Shown here: positions 37,608 through 51,084 of the stretch, one piece after another
How positions within the stretch are numbered: the first letter of the stretch is position 1
Layout of the letters: every line of letters begins with the position of its first letter
Notes under the pieces: model-generated
What the model was told of the DNA's origin: nothing
Databases searched by the model: none
What the model saw: only the letters and a program-made list of their open reading frames with translations
Made by a program: the position numbers and the translations under genes
NCBI RefSeq assembly: GCF_001638985.1
Contig: NW_017265189.1
Span: forward strand, 248,001-312,000
Reading direction: 5' to 3'
DNA from: Phycomyces blakesleeanus NRRL 1555(-)
Lineage: Eukaryota; Mucoromycota; Mucoromycetes; Mucorales; Phycomycetaceae
DNA length: 64,000 bases

Positions 37608-38496
37608 ATGAAGACCATAATTGTATTATTTAATATTCTTGCACTATCAGCCTTGAATTGCTGTGCCCAAACATCGCTTGCTGCTCCTAGCAGAGTGAAC
37701 CATACTATCCAGTCCAACAGCACCAGAAACAATTCATCTAGCCAAACCTTTCTGACCGTTCCAACAGCACAAACCTCAAGTACAGCTATTGGAACGCCTA
37801 TAAACTCTTTACCAATCTCATCTAATCGTATGTCAATATCCATATGCACAATACAGAATAATAATTCCTATACAGATACCAACGCAAATCCACAGCAGCA
37901 TAGATACTAACCTATGTTTTTTTTTTGGTTGCTTAGGGCCAGTTGCTTCTATTGATACCATTTCTGCCCCTCCAATTCCCAATGAAAACAATACAAACGT
38001 GTCTCAATCTGTAAACAACTTTTCGACGCGTACAAGTATAGTAAGTTTTGTTTCATATATCCAAACTGTTTTTCTATCGGTCTGTCTACCCCTTTAATTA
38101 ACTCATCTAAACTAATTACAATATTTTTATACTTCATTAAAACAGGTTTTAGGCATCACACTTGGATCAATCACCCTAGTTTTTCTCCTTTTGGGGGGAG
38201 CATTTTTGTTTCTATTATTAAAAAGAAGAAGAAGAGCAAAAGAATACGCCATAAAGAGGGCAAGAGAGCTTGATTATGATGGATCGCTCCCATGGTCTCA
38301 GGCATCGATGTCGACCAACAGTCGTTCAGACTTGACCAGAAGCAGTAATAATCACGATCCGCTAGATCATCTCGATGCGGCCAGCCAGAATGAGAAATAC
38401 ACCAAGATATCCCTCATAGATCCGAGCCATCCGTCATTTGTCTATGCAATACGTCAGGCTGAAGCAATTTCCTCTGATCCTACATCACCAATATAA
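37608..38496 (+). CDS. Small type I membrane protein, Ser/Thr-rich ectodomain
   Basis: Exons 37608-37827, 37937-38040 and 38146-38496 sum to 675 bases, 224 residues. MKTIIVLFNILALSALNCCA is a signal peptide. Residues about 22-107 are Ser/Thr/Asn-rich with several N-glycosylation sequons (NHT, NST, NSS, NNT). A 24-residue membrane span starts at exon 3 (LGITLGSITLVFLLLGG) and is followed by KRRRR, which fixes the C-terminus in the cytosol. The tail of about 90 residues has SLIDPSHPSFVYAI near its end. The layout is like fungal wall-stress sensors (Mid2/Wsc type) or mucin-like receptors, but no cysteine-rich WSC domain is present and I do not recognise the family. Confidence 0.75.
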
Positions 38497-38750
38497 GGCT
38501 TATATGGTTTTTATTTATAATCTTTCTGGTTACTAATCCTGTATTAATAGCTTAAATAATAGCAATAGTAATAGTAATAGTAATAGTAATACTGATAACA
38601 ATAAAAGTCTAAAATAAATAGCGCCCAGGCTTGGGTATGTATATAAAACAATAGCATAAAATAGTATAATTCCAATGTTAATTATCAAGCTCTGTAAGCA
38701 TATCTATTAAACAAATAAAATTTGAGAATATAACATCTTGTGAATAAGCA

Positions 38751-41700
38751 TCATGTACTTTTTATTATTATTATTATTGTGTCGCACCAAACAGAACTGC
38801 CCTGCACTGTACCTGCCCATTTGGTCTGCTTGATTTGATCCGTTAGGTTCATTGCATCTTCAGTCGTCATGCTTTCAAGAGTCAAATCCATGGTATAGTA
38901 CTTTTCAAATGTGCTTTCGGGTACCAGAGGCATCTGGTGACTGTCGGAATTCTCAGGTGGAAAGACACTCAATCTGGGCCAACAGTGAAGAGAAATGGTT
39001 TTCCTGTGACCTTTTGTATTAATCAATAAACCTTTGTTAGACTCTGAGCCTACCAAAGCTAATCCAGGCTTTGGTGCAAGGTAATCATCCTTTTCGACAC
39101 AAGTATGGACTGAATGTGCAGCTGTTGGGGAAGAAGACTCGGTCGGAAGTCGAGCAGGCTGCCTAAAGGTACGTTGGTGAAGGAGAGTGTCGAGCTGGGA
39201 TGGTATACGCTTAAGTGTATTACAGCCACCTGGCTCATCAATAACAATCTTAGGAGCATTATCTTTTTTTTTTTATTTTTTTGAGAAAAAAAAAGGGCAA
39301 AAATGAGTAATTTTTTTTTGAATTTCCCAAAGTATAGGGTTAATGGTTATCAATATATGCAAAACTCCTTACTGTGGTTGCTGAGATCCATACTTGCGCT
39401 GTCGTTGACTAGACTTATTTGAGAAGAATGGGCTGAATGGCTATCTGGACCGTCTTTCCAATTGTCAAATATTCCCACGTCAATGACCTGGGAAACTTGC
39501 TTCTCCTGGAGCTTCTGTAGGTATCGCCGGCGTAAAATAAACATGCTAACTAGGTTTTTGATTTTTTCATTGGCGACCATTCTCAAGACTCTTTGTCGCC
39601 TTCGAGTCTGGTACACAAGTTTGTCAAACCTGCATAGATACCTAGTGATAAATACATGCATATACACAACAACAAGTTCTATAGTACGTACGTCAATGAC
39701 CTGTTTATATCCACAAGCCGCAGTGCAAGAATCTCCAGCATATGATGAAACGAGATTCCATTTCGAGTAGAGACCATCATAATTTCCTGTAAAAAAAAAG
39801 AAAGTTAAATCTAGTTAAACTATCAAATTTTACTATTATTTATTTATTTATTTTTTGCTTACCTGATATACCAAATTGTATGCCTTTTTTCTTTCTTGAA
39901 CAGCTTTCATATCCATGGTACCAAGCCTTTGATTTACTTTATAAAAATTGTAGAATTTTTCGCCTAATATATTATTGGCTCCGAAAGAAGATTCCAGTCT
40001 GGATTCTGAGAGTGGCACTGATGCCAAATGACTAAGGTCTGCATCCATCTGATCACTTGCTTCCAAAAGACTTTGGATACTATACTCCCTTTTATACATA
40101 TGAATAGACAAGGTTCCTTTGAGCTCCTACATTAAACAAACAATCAATATATGTATACATTTTTCTCTTAAAAAAATGATCATATTAATATAGTACATAC
40201 TCGCAAGAAACCAGGGACGTCTTCTTTTCTGATGTACCCAGTTGCTCTTGGATCAAATTCTGCCCAGACTTGTTTGTAACTAAAATAGAATACAAATATA
40301 TGTAAATGAAACTTATTGTTGATACCATTCATCGGAAACTGTTGTCTGCGTGTGTATGCCAATTAAGGACACATTTACCTTCTCAAGTCTGACCGGGTTA
40401 TTAGTGTGAATTGATTATGTTTGTCAAATGTAAAGGAGAAATTACTAATAACAATCTTTTATATATATATATATATATATATAAAAGCAGAGAAATTCAA
40501 GTGAGATTTAGCTTATTTAATTAGTATTGATAATATTACACTTACCACAGTAAAAATATTTACAAATATATAAGTACAAATGATATAAAAGATTACAAAT
40601 AGTGTAAATGCTGCTGTAGGTGATCCACAGTCTTTCTCATCTACACAGTTTGGCCATGTTACAGAAAAATCACGCATCAAAAAGTCCTAATTAAAAACGA
40701 AATATTTTTTTTATTTATTCGTTTAGTCTTGACCTATCCCTATCTCTTCTTCTTTACTATGACTACTTTGTAACTCAATCTTACCCAGTTTTCTCCTGTT
40801 GTCATTCTAAATAATGTTAACATGGCTGTTTTAAGACTACGAAAATTTATATGAGGATTTCCGTATGGACCATATCGAGTAGAAGCAAACACTTCCTGAA
40901 AAACCACGGCAAAGCAAACAACAACAATAAAGAATGCTGTTGTCACGTAAATTATGGAAGGTAATGCTTTTCTGTGAATACATAGATAATTAATATATAA
41001 TAATAATAATAATAATAATCAAAATGTAAGAAATAAAGATAGACATTAATAATTTTTGAAACATATTTACTGTATGGCTTGTAATAATGTATCCAGGGAC
41101 TCGCTTCTCTTAGCTAAGCGGAAAGCAACTGCGACAAGCAGTAACTTATATGGGATATCCAAAGAAGGCTTTAACAAAAAAAAAATCACAAAAGTTCAAT
41201 AATAGACATGATGATTAAAGTTGGAAAAAATAAAATAAGATATTACCATATTTCCTGTAAAACGTTTTGCTATCATTGTGATAAAGACTAATGAAAGCCA
41301 TTTATTATATTAGTTTCTGTAATTCACAAGAACCAGATATTCTTAGCTTGAAATTACTCAAAAAAAGCACATATGCGTCGAATATGTTCCATTTGGTAGA
41401 AGCCCACTACGAATAAATAAATAAAAAATTAAATGAAGAAAAGGCTTAGAAAAGTAATATATCTGCTGTTTTAAAAGCATATTAAAGTCGCACAGACACA
41501 AGAGCACAACAAGCATTAGCTTACCTTTCTGTATCCAAGTCCAATCAGCTTAATAAGAGCCTCAAACGAGTATAGTACAAAAAATAAAATGTACAATACA
41601 TCTAAAGTCCAGCAAAAAAATTAAAGAATCAAAAACACTGATCATTGTAATATGGTCGCATACTTTGTAAGTTTGTTAACCAAAGAGGTTGATTCATATG

Positions 41701-44700
41701 CTCAGAAGCAAATATTACTACAGAAATTATTAATATTTTCTCTCTCTCTCTTTCTTAAACATCTAGAAAACATGCAATGTTTAAAACAAATAATAGCCTT
41801 GAATACCCACATATGTTTAGAGTTAGAACACCCGTAGTAAATCTAACAAATCTACCATCCTTTTCAGCAATCAGCTTGTAGCAAAACTCTCGCAGTGATC
41901 CTTCCAACGGTGGATCCACCTTTCTCAAGGGTCCCATAAGGGCAAGCTGTCTTTGGAGATCTCTGTATTGCCGTTGTGGGATAGTGAGAGACGATATCCC
42001 ACTCCTTTGCTTGAATATTTCCAAAAAGACCTGTATTACATAGAGAAAGAAAAGTAAGAATACTTTTGGTTGAATTTACTCAAGTAATACTTTACTCCGA
42101 TAAACAGCTGGATGGAGCACAGTGAAGCGAGAAACATAAAGCAGATGTAGTAAAGTGAGTACCATATCGAAGGAGAATTCCAGTCAAATCTAGGTTGAGC
42201 ACCTTTTTCAATAGGCACACTCATGGCCGAAAAGACCGAAGATACCTAGCAAGTATTAGTAGCTTATTACGGTAAAACAAATTATTTCCAGAAACATGTA
42301 TATATATATATATATATCTTACCCATCCTTCACCAGAGGCACATTCAAACAAGTGTAATAAAGAGTTTCCAAAGTTATCAAACGAGTAGTCATAAGGATT
42401 ATGCCAGACTCGTGGAAGAGTGATATGCTTTGTGCTTGCATCAACAGATCGATATTCGCCATGACACTCGACCATAAAAGAAACACTGTCATCGTTGCAC
42501 CTCAAGAAGCGGCCACCAAATATGTATGAGCCATAGATTGCAAATGGAATAAAGACCAGCAGGTTGAGCGTAACTGCATCAAAGAGCTTTGGAAAAACAT
42601 GTACAAGATCGAGAAAGATTACTCGCATCCCGCTGACATAGTACATGATCCGAATGGAACGAAGGGTACGGAGTATACGCAGACACTTGCCGCGTTTTTC
42701 TCCTCTCAGGAAAATCGAGCAAACTGTCTGGCCCAGCAGCATCAAGAGGTCTATTATGTTCCATCCTTTGCGCAAGTAAGCCTCCGGAAGTACAATAAGA
42801 CTGTCCGCAATCACTTGAACCAAAAAGTCAATCCAAAAGATTCCCAAGAAAATGTGCTGGATTATCTCTACTACAGCGGTAGTTCTAGGTTCATTTTGGC
42901 GATAAAATTCATCGGTCCAAACGCTCAAAACGGCACTGGCACAGATAAACCCCATAATAGTCCACTGATACAAGGAGAATGACGAGAGTCGAATACAGGA
43001 CTTTCGAATGATATTGTCAGAGTCGAATAAGAATAGTGCTTTGAAGGTGTCAAGATTTTCGAGGATAACGTCCTTGTTTTCATTTGCAACATTGATCTCG
43101 TATTCATCCCCGTATTTTACCAAAGGCTTTTCGTCCTCATCATCCTCATCATAAGTTGCTCCTAGAAATGGTGCATGGATCTTTGAACTAAGGGTTGATC
43201 TATTGGAGTTACATATTATCTAGTTTAGCTTAGCTTAGCTTCATTCTTTTTTTTTTTTACTTGCGGCTTAAATTCTAATAATATGTTTCTAACATGTGTA
43301 CTATATGCTCTTACACAATCGATGCCTTTCTTTCAACCTCTTTAGCCAGATAGACTTGAGATCTCCTTCTATTCTTAAGTTTTTCAAAGTCATCTAAATT
43401 TTCGTCATCTAAATCAGATTTTTGAATGTAATATTTTGTGCAGAACAGCTTAAATCTGTCTTTGTTCAAAGGCAACACAAGAGATTGGGGTAAATTTTTT
43501 ATGTGGAGCCTTGGGTTCTTTTTCTGGACAAAAAAAGGTAGCAAAAATCTTTTTTTTTCAAAGAAAAGAAGAAGATACATATAAAATAAGCAAGACTTTA
43601 TTATATCCTTTAAAGCAGCAACAAAAAGCCCATTTGAAAGTAATAACACTGTAAAAGAACTTACCGACTTATTGAATCGATCCGGTAGTATTCTGGTTGC
43701 CATCTGTGGTGCCGGATGTATTTCTTGATCTGTATTTCTCTAATTTGATATTCATCTAGCTCAAAGTTCTCGACAATGACTGCAATAAAAAGGTTAAGTA
43801 CAATATCTTGTTGTTTTATACCAAAAAAAAAAAGAAAAAAGAAGAAGATGGTTAGGAATAATTTGTTGTTGCCGTTACTGTTGATGAGTATTATTGGTAT
43901 TTTGTTTAGCTTATAAGGTTAGCTCACAATGTACTACAAAGTATACAATTATCATGTACACTGCAGCATATACTATTGAAGAATACGCTTGACTATGCAT
44001 TGAATCATACAGAATATCCTTTAAAATAGTAATAATAATATTAGTTTTATCAAAATATTTAAGTCCGTGCTTACTGTCCAGTTTTCTCCTGTCATGATCT
44101 GCAATCACAAAAGCATAAATGTATATTAGCATAGCATATCCAACATGCTTTCAGCAGATAACTCACCTGGAAAAGAGACAAGAAGGCTTGATAAAAGTTG
44201 TCAAATCGCATTCCAGGCTCATCAACCTCTTCGATTGGTACAAAATCACCTCCGAACAATTGCATTGATATCGGACACAGTAGAAATAAAACAAGGAACG
44301 TAAAGAACGTCAGGTTCCGGATACCCTGTCCGTCTGAAATTACACTTGCCTGTACAAAATAAATAAAAGAATAAAATGAATACAATCGAAATTAAGTAAT
44401 AGCTTATTAAAACATATATATGTCTGTACATATTAGCTTACCAGTAACTTTAAGACCCTTGGAAAGATATACACTAGACGATAAGATCGACAAACCGCAA
44501 ATATGTATACGTACGAATGAAACGGACTATTTTGCACATTGTCAATCTCGTTTATCAGAGTAATTAAGACTATGATGAGATCAGCTCTATTGTGTAGATA
44601 TTCCCAAGAGCAAAAGTTTCACCGCGTTAAAGAGAAATAGATTGTTATCAATACCGTTCTTTTCCTAAAAGTATTTCTTTGTCTCATATGTATAAGTAAA

Positions 44701-46849
44701 AAGGATATTGTAATGTTTCCAGAATGACTTGAAACTACTAGAACCTGCTATTCGAAGTATGATCTCGCCAGTGAATACAAAGGTGAATATTCGCCCAACA
44801 AAATCTAAACACATGAAAAAAGAAGAAGAAATACTTAACTAATTAACCTTTGACATCTACAAATATGTATATACTGCGTTTAACTTACCAAACAATGCCA
44901 TATCTGATTTTTCAAGGTGAGTGGTGTATAATGACATTGTTATAACATTAGCCACGACAAGAGTATTACTGATCCATAAAAAGTATCGACTCTCAATAGC
45001 ACAAGCCAGCCATTTTTTGAAATATGATAATATGTTTGATGGGTTGACCGATACTTCAACATAATCACTGATGTTATGCAATTCAAAGTCATTGGTTTCA
45101 CCATTCTTTTCAAGCATAGACTTGGATACCGTTTTCGGTGCCTGGTATTGACTTGAGAATATATTTTGACGCATGTTGCATCGAGCATGAGAGAACGAGG
45201 TGGTAATAACAGCTATTGCAAATAAACAAATTAATCAATAAATTAATCAATGAATTGATAGATGCACGCACATATATGTTAGTATACCAATGTACGTGAT
45301 TAAGTATGCCAAGATACTCACCAATAAACATAGGTACTATGACAAATGTCATGAAATAAATACAGCAGCAATAATATAATACTGCACCAGAAGAAGATAT
45401 CGCATCTTGGCTCATGTACATCAAATCTGTCCAGCCCTCTGTGGAGATCACTGTAAATATATTTAGCATTGTGTAAAATATGTTACTGTAGCTAATGTAG
45501 GTCCACCCAGGCCGGTTTTTCTCGTCTTGAAGGCATATCTGTCCAGACTGACATGAATATCCATCCCTTGTAATAACATCAATGAACTCTCCAATATTTA
45601 TGTCGTAAACGTTCATCCGTCTATTGCCGTCAAGATCATAGTAGCTATTACAAGATGTTCTTGGGTTGACATAGGTAATATCTGTAAATACATATAAAAG
45701 TATAAAAGTAAAAGTCAAATGATTGATTGATCGATTGATTAATGTCAAACAACATCTGGTGTGCTTAAATGTTTGTGTGCTTTACTAGTCATATCCTTGC
45801 TCAGCCTTCCGTCAGGAATTACAGCACATCTCCGAGAGAAAGAATTGGTAAAAAGAAAGAGTCCCAAGAGAGAAAACAATAGCATGAAAAACGCAAAGAA
45901 CCCCACAACATTGCAAAGAATATCAAAACTTGTTTGGAGCGACTGCATAATAACCTGTTTAGATCAAATAAACAAATGCACACACACAAAGATACATATA
46001 TATATATATATATTGTTCATTAACTGTACTTTCAGGGTAAATAATTACAAGCTGTGTACTTACTGATGTGCCTTTAGTAATCACAAGAAATCGTAGGATT
46101 CTCAAAGACGAAAGCCCTTGAATCAACGACCAACGTCTCGGAGAAGTAGAAGTTGTTGCACAAACAACCCCAATCCAATAAAATGTCAGAGCTACAAAAT
46201 CCAAGAAATTTGCGATCCGACGTAGGTATGGAGAGTGGGCCACTTTCAAGTGATCTAAGCCTTCCTTGATTTCTGTATCAAGTTGATCCCTATACTTCAA
46301 AGGGACGTATTTGAATCCACGATCTATTTTTCCGGATGTGTGTGTATAAGGATATTTTACGTCGTCAGTTGCTTCAATTACAGAAAATGGCCTTTGGTCA
46401 CCAGGGGTTTTATCCAGATGACTATAAGAAGAAGGAGGAGGAGAAGGAAAAGAAGAAGATGATGGTGATCTTGGAACTTGAATCCAGGGAGGAACTTGTT
46501 CATTGATACAAGACTTTACTGGCGATGGGGAAACACTGGCTTTAGATCTAATATTACTAGTAGTAGTAGTAGTAATGGTATCTCTCGGGGAAGTCAAGTG
46601 CCAAGAAAACGCCGGTAATGATGTATGGCTATCAGAGACAGTATTCGTCGAATCTGAAAAGTGTTTTAATTTGTCTGTACGTAAAAACCAGCTGTAGAGT
46701 ATTTGAAGTTCGGTATGAAAAAACCAGCTTGTTGAATGATGTGTCAGAACAAATCCATAAACAATAATCTTTGCCAAGGCTTCAAAACTTAAAGTTTGAT
46801 GTAACCATATTAAAATAAGCCATAAATTAGTATAGAAGCATAGATATAG

Positions 46850-46882
<33 letters not shown>

Positions 46883-47056
46883 AACCTGATAGCGTTTACT
46901 CACGTAAATATTATATTAATCAGTAAGAGTAGCTGTTGGCTAGGAATGCTCAATATATTTTTCTCTTCTGGAGTATTAATTGAGGTGATAGACAATATCG
47001 TCCATTGCATGAACAACAGTACAAAAATAAACGGATCAAACCACCTAGTAATAAAA

Positions 47057-47092
<36 letters not shown>

Positions 47093-48759
47093 TAAAAATA
47101 AGAAGACGAAGCAGGTAAATAAATGCATAAGTGTATAACATTTTCACAAAAAAAAAAGCAAACCATACCTTGAGCCAATTATTTTCCACAGCCAGGTACG
47201 TCCTTTTGATTTCGGACCAAATAGTCCACAAGACCAGCCTTCAAAATGTATGCATATATTAGGATCTACTTCGTCTTGTCTTGGATCAGGTCTTCCACTT
47301 TTGTACGACTTGGTTGACAAAGGCTCGGAATAGACTAGAGGCTGTGAGTCCGGTAAATGATTTTCACAATCAAGATTCTGATTATTCGGCAAGGTTCTTA
47401 AGGCTATATTAGGTAATATCAGGAATATGCTTGGATTAATATATACATAAGCAACAAAAGTTACTTACCCATTTTGGAATTTCCTATTTCCAATGGATGT
47501 ACTGGGGTCAATAGGCTCACATTTGCTTTGTCTTTGTCTTTGTCTTTGCCTTTGCATTTGTTTTGAGAGTATATAGATAGTGTGTTTGTTTGTGAATATG
47601 TTTTATTTGGCGGTTTAAAGGATATGTTTTCATCTTCACAATTACTGAGATTGTGGATCTCTGGATTGGACAGTCGGGAATCTGAAGAGTCTGAGTCTTT
47701 GTTGGTATTATTATTGCTTTTATACAAATTATATCTGGTAATATTCTGGACAAATATTTTTTTGGAATACTCTAACAAAGTCAGCATGTCTTCTGTTGCT
47801 GGTCTTGTAGATATTGGCTCACAGCTCCGAGCATCCGAAACCCTTGAGGCTGCCATTGTAATATAGTCAATCAATTTCATCCAGATAGAGCTGCTGGTGG
47901 GCGATGGGCGAAATTGACCCATTGAGACCCGGTTTTTTATAAGATGAGAGAATGATATTTCAAGAATCTCAGAGAATCCGCGTGATGGTCTATCGGCAAT
48001 ATCAACACTTCTTTGAAGGTTTTTGTTTTGGTGATCTCCTTTTATACTTTGACGGGTATGGTTATGTGAGCTTTTGGTGCCATCTAGCCAACAAGTGTTG
48101 CATTGCTGGTTCGAGACTTCAGTATATGGCTTTTCTCTACAGAAACTACCAAATATTTCTGTATGATCGTCTTGGGTAAGGTGTGAGTCGGTGAATTTTA
48201 TGGACCGATTTCCTTTTCCTTTTGCTTTTGCTTTATCTTTATCTTTTATTTTCATTTTCCCTTTTCCTCTTTCTTTTTGTCGTTGTCGCTTTTTTTGTTG
48301 CTGTTGGAGTTTCAATTGCTTCTGTTCTCGCTCTCGCTCTTGCTCTTGCTCTTGCTCTTGCTCTTCTATTGCTGTTGCAGAATTTAATGGCAAAATTGAT
48401 GTGTCTGAATCTGACATATCAAGACTACTCTCTTGATCAGTTATCCGGTTGGTTATAATGATAGGTGTATTATCATCGTTGTATAATCGACGGGATATAT
48501 TTCCGTTTGATATACTCCGTCTACGAGAGACCTGTGGAGCTTCTAGATTATTATTTTTGTGTAAAAGAGTATCTAGCATATTCTTTTTTTTTAGCCTGTC
48601 TCGAGTCAGAGGTGGATATTGAGCATGAAGAAAGGAAGACGGCTTGTTGAAGCTTTGGGGGTCATTGGAGAAAGAAGAGCTTGCTCGATTGTTCCATACT
48701 GTTGCTGTATCGACAGTCAGCAACTGATTCGATTCAGGCACACTTTCTGAAGGATTCAT
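38751..48759 (-). CDS. CCH1: Voltage-gated calcium channel alpha-1 subunit, Cch1-like (many exons)
   Basis: Read from 48759 down to 38751, the gene has well over 20 short exons; I did not fix every junction. Exon 1 (to about 47461) is a 430-residue cytosolic head with an EQ-repeat and Lys-rich runs. Four six-helix domains follow. Pore loops read ISTEGW (domain I, about 45440), MTGENW (II, about 44085), ASGEGW (III, about 42325) and TTGENW (IV, about 40800), giving one Glu in each filter position. NLFIAVIVENFELDE after domain II is typical of Cch1. Domain III has a good voltage-sensor helix (CLRILRTLRSIRI); those of I, II and IV are poor in Arg. The C-terminus has an EF-hand-like VWAEFDPRATGYI and a basic segment. 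Fungal Cch1 with Mid1 admits calcium under stress. Mid1 is not in this window. Confidence 0.9.
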
Positions 48760-49018
48760 CTTTTAACCAGAAAGAAAGATAGGATATTAATTCAAGGAAT
48801 GAGCTGCATTAATTAATTATTTATATATGTATATATATAAAGATAAAAAAGGAAATAAGTGCAGTAGGGTTGAAGGGACTACTTTTGTGACGTTTTTATT
48901 TAAGGAAAAGAAAAAAGAGAGGAGTGAATGAAAGAATGGCCTTTAGACTAAGTTTGACAGGAACACGACATCCTTTTCATAATTTATAATTTATAATTGT
49001 TCTCGTCATCAAGAAATC
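48760..49018. promoter_or_regulatory. Divergent promoter, Cch1-like / 167-residue gene
   Basis: Only 259 bases separate the two start codons, which point away from each other. The stretch has TATATATG-type sequence at 48821-48839, a TGACG at 48889-48893 (CRE half-site-like) and an inverted AATTTATAAT pair near 48980. Shared regulation is possible but not shown. Confidence 0.4.
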
Positions 49019-49729
49019 ATGAATTTCTCGTGTGGTTGTCTATTTGATAAAAAGGTCAAAGAGCCCCACTTTAAAAAGACGAAACATTTTGAGGATCTTG
49101 CAGCAAGTTTCGCTATCAATGCCAAAAATGAACAACTTGGAGCACAGTAAGTTTTCTTTCTTTCTTTCTTTTTCCTATATTCATTTACAAAAAAAATCAA
49201 AATCAAAAGTGTCTAATGATAATGATAATGATAATGATAATGATAATGATAATGATAATGATAATGATATTATAATAATAATAATAATTTTTGCTCTTGC
49301 TCTTGCTCTTGCTCTTGCTCTTGCTCTTGCTCTTGGTTACATGTACTATGTAGTTACTCTTGGTTGGTTCAAATGCATCGTCCTGTAGGGACTCCAGAAC
49401 CTTATATTGAGGCAAAATTGGAAAACCCAGGCGAAAAGTCAAGTCCAATTGTTGTACCTGCAGTCCAGCTTAAGAACACAGAGCCAGGTTCAAGTTTTGC
49501 TCATCCGCGTTACTACTTCTTGTCTCCTGCAATGGCCTCATTGGATTGTGGATTGTACAAGATGGAATTAACTGCCTATGCAGACAAGTCAAAGAAAATG
49601 GTGCTTGCACAGCATGACAATAACTTGCTGTCTCGTGTCAATACTGACACATGCGCAAAAACGGAATTCATGGAACAAATGGAGACAGCTGCCCGTCATG
49701 CTAAGAATGAATGGGAGACTCAACAATAG
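49019..49729 (+). CDS. Orphan 167-residue protein, 2 exons
   Basis: Exon 1 49019-49146 and exon 2 49354-49729 sum to 504 bases. The protein starts MNFSCGCLFDKKVKEPHFKK; the two N-terminal cysteines followed by lysines could take palmitate. The junction reads LGAHYSWLVQMHRPVGTPEP. The body contains PGSSFAHPRYYFLSP and a helical C-terminus (METAARHAKNEWETQQ). I do not recognise the family. The reading frame is clean, the splice sites are strong (CA|GTAAGT, ATGTAG|T), and codon use looks coding, so it is probably real. It is transcribed away from the Cch1-like gene. Confidence 0.7.
49217..49336 (+). repeat. Two hexanucleotide microsatellites inside an intron
   Basis: An ATAATG tract (about nine units, 49217-49268) and a GCTCTT tract (about seven units, 49292-49335) fill most of the 207-base intron of the 167-residue gene. 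The GCTCTT unit also occurs about 1 kb away inside exon 1 of the Cch1-like gene (48334-48364), where it encodes Glu-Gln repeats on the minus strand. Confidence 0.9.
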
Positions 49730-49956
49730 AAACTACCTCTTTATTCCGAATATTCATATATAGAGCGTGTAAAAAAATGATATGTGATATAGTGAATATA
49801 TATAGCATGTTTTTTTTTGCTGTGTAGTGGTTCGTGTTCCTCCTGACAAAGACAACAAAAAAAAGACCAAAAATTATATAAAGCCGTGTTTTTCAATTTG
49901 AAAGATGTTATACAGTCACAAACAATAAGGTTAAATAAAACCCAAAAAAGAGAAAA

Positions 49957-51084
49957 TTGTATGCTCATTTCACAATACGAATCCTTATTGCTCAAAAATT
50001 CATTAATCAAACCAGCATTCCTATTCGAAAATTCCGAAAGAGCTCTCGTCGCTCTTATCGTCCACGAAAAGGAGAGAAATATTGGGGGTTTTTCTATTTT
50101 CTAAAGACAGACATTACACTCCGTGAGATTGCAGCGATTGTTGAGATGAAATTGCGAAGTGTACAAACAATCAAGAAACGCATACAGGTTTATGGAAATT
50201 CACTGCCTCATAAATCAACTGGCGCACCCAGAAAATTTGATGAGAGAACCGAAAGGCATCTAGAAAGGATTATACGAGAGGATCCATTTACCTCGTATAA
50301 TCAACTCAGAAAGGCATTAGCATCAATGTCAATCAACGTTTGCAGAAACACTGTAATTGACTACGTCAAGCGTCTTGATTTCAAATCTTGTATTGCTGCA
50401 CACAAGCCTCGCTTGATAGAAGAACAGAAGAAGGCCAGATTTCATTGGGCCAAGTTACGGGTGAATTGGTCCAATGAACAATGGTCTAGTGTGGTATGGT
50501 CTGACGAGTCTCGTTTCTGCTTGGAGGGCAACGACGGATCAAAGCTCGTCTTCCGAAAGGCTGGATAAAGGTACGAAGAAAGACATATCATTGCTACGGC
50601 GAAGTGGGGTGGTGGTGTAATGGTTTGGAGCTGTTTTTGGAGTGGAGGATTTGGATTGTTAAAGGTCATCAAGAACGAAACCGTGAACCAGGATAAATAC
50701 ATTGATATCCTGGCATAAGCCTTTCATCCTTGGTTCACAGCAATTACCGAAAGTCAAAGAAGGTGTTTCATCCTTCGGGAGGATGGAGCAAGCTGCCACA
50801 CAGGGGCATATTCTCAATGGTGGAAGAGAACCCACCAGATTGGTGGGTTTGACTTCTGGTCTGCCCAAAGCCCAGATTTAAATCCCATCGAGAATATATG
50901 GAGTACTCTTAATAAGCGAATTGACAAGAGAAGAGTCTCCATCAACTCTTTGAACGATTTGGAGGTGGCTCTACAAGAAGAATGGGCCACATTGGATAGG
51001 GAGTCTGCAGGACGCTTGGTTGAGAGCATGCAGAGAAGATGCCAAGCTGTGATTGATGCCCATAGAGGTCCCACAGATTATTAG
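49957..51084 (+). pseudogene. Tc1/mariner transposase with two internal stops
   Basis: One frame runs from 49957 to the stop at 51082-51084 with only TAA at 50566-50568 and TAA at 50716-50718 inside it. N-terminal helix-turn-helix region: TLREIAAIVEMKLRSVQTIK. Catalytic residues: Asp in VVWSDESRF, Asp in REDGASCHTG, Glu in SPDLNPIENIW, with 35 residues between the last two (Tc1 members usually have 34, some families 35). No frameshift is evident, so inactivation is recent. The first stop replaces the Glu expected in GERY. The true start is uncertain. I could not identify clear terminal inverted repeats; candidate ends near 49915 and 51150 match only weakly. Confidence 0.85.
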
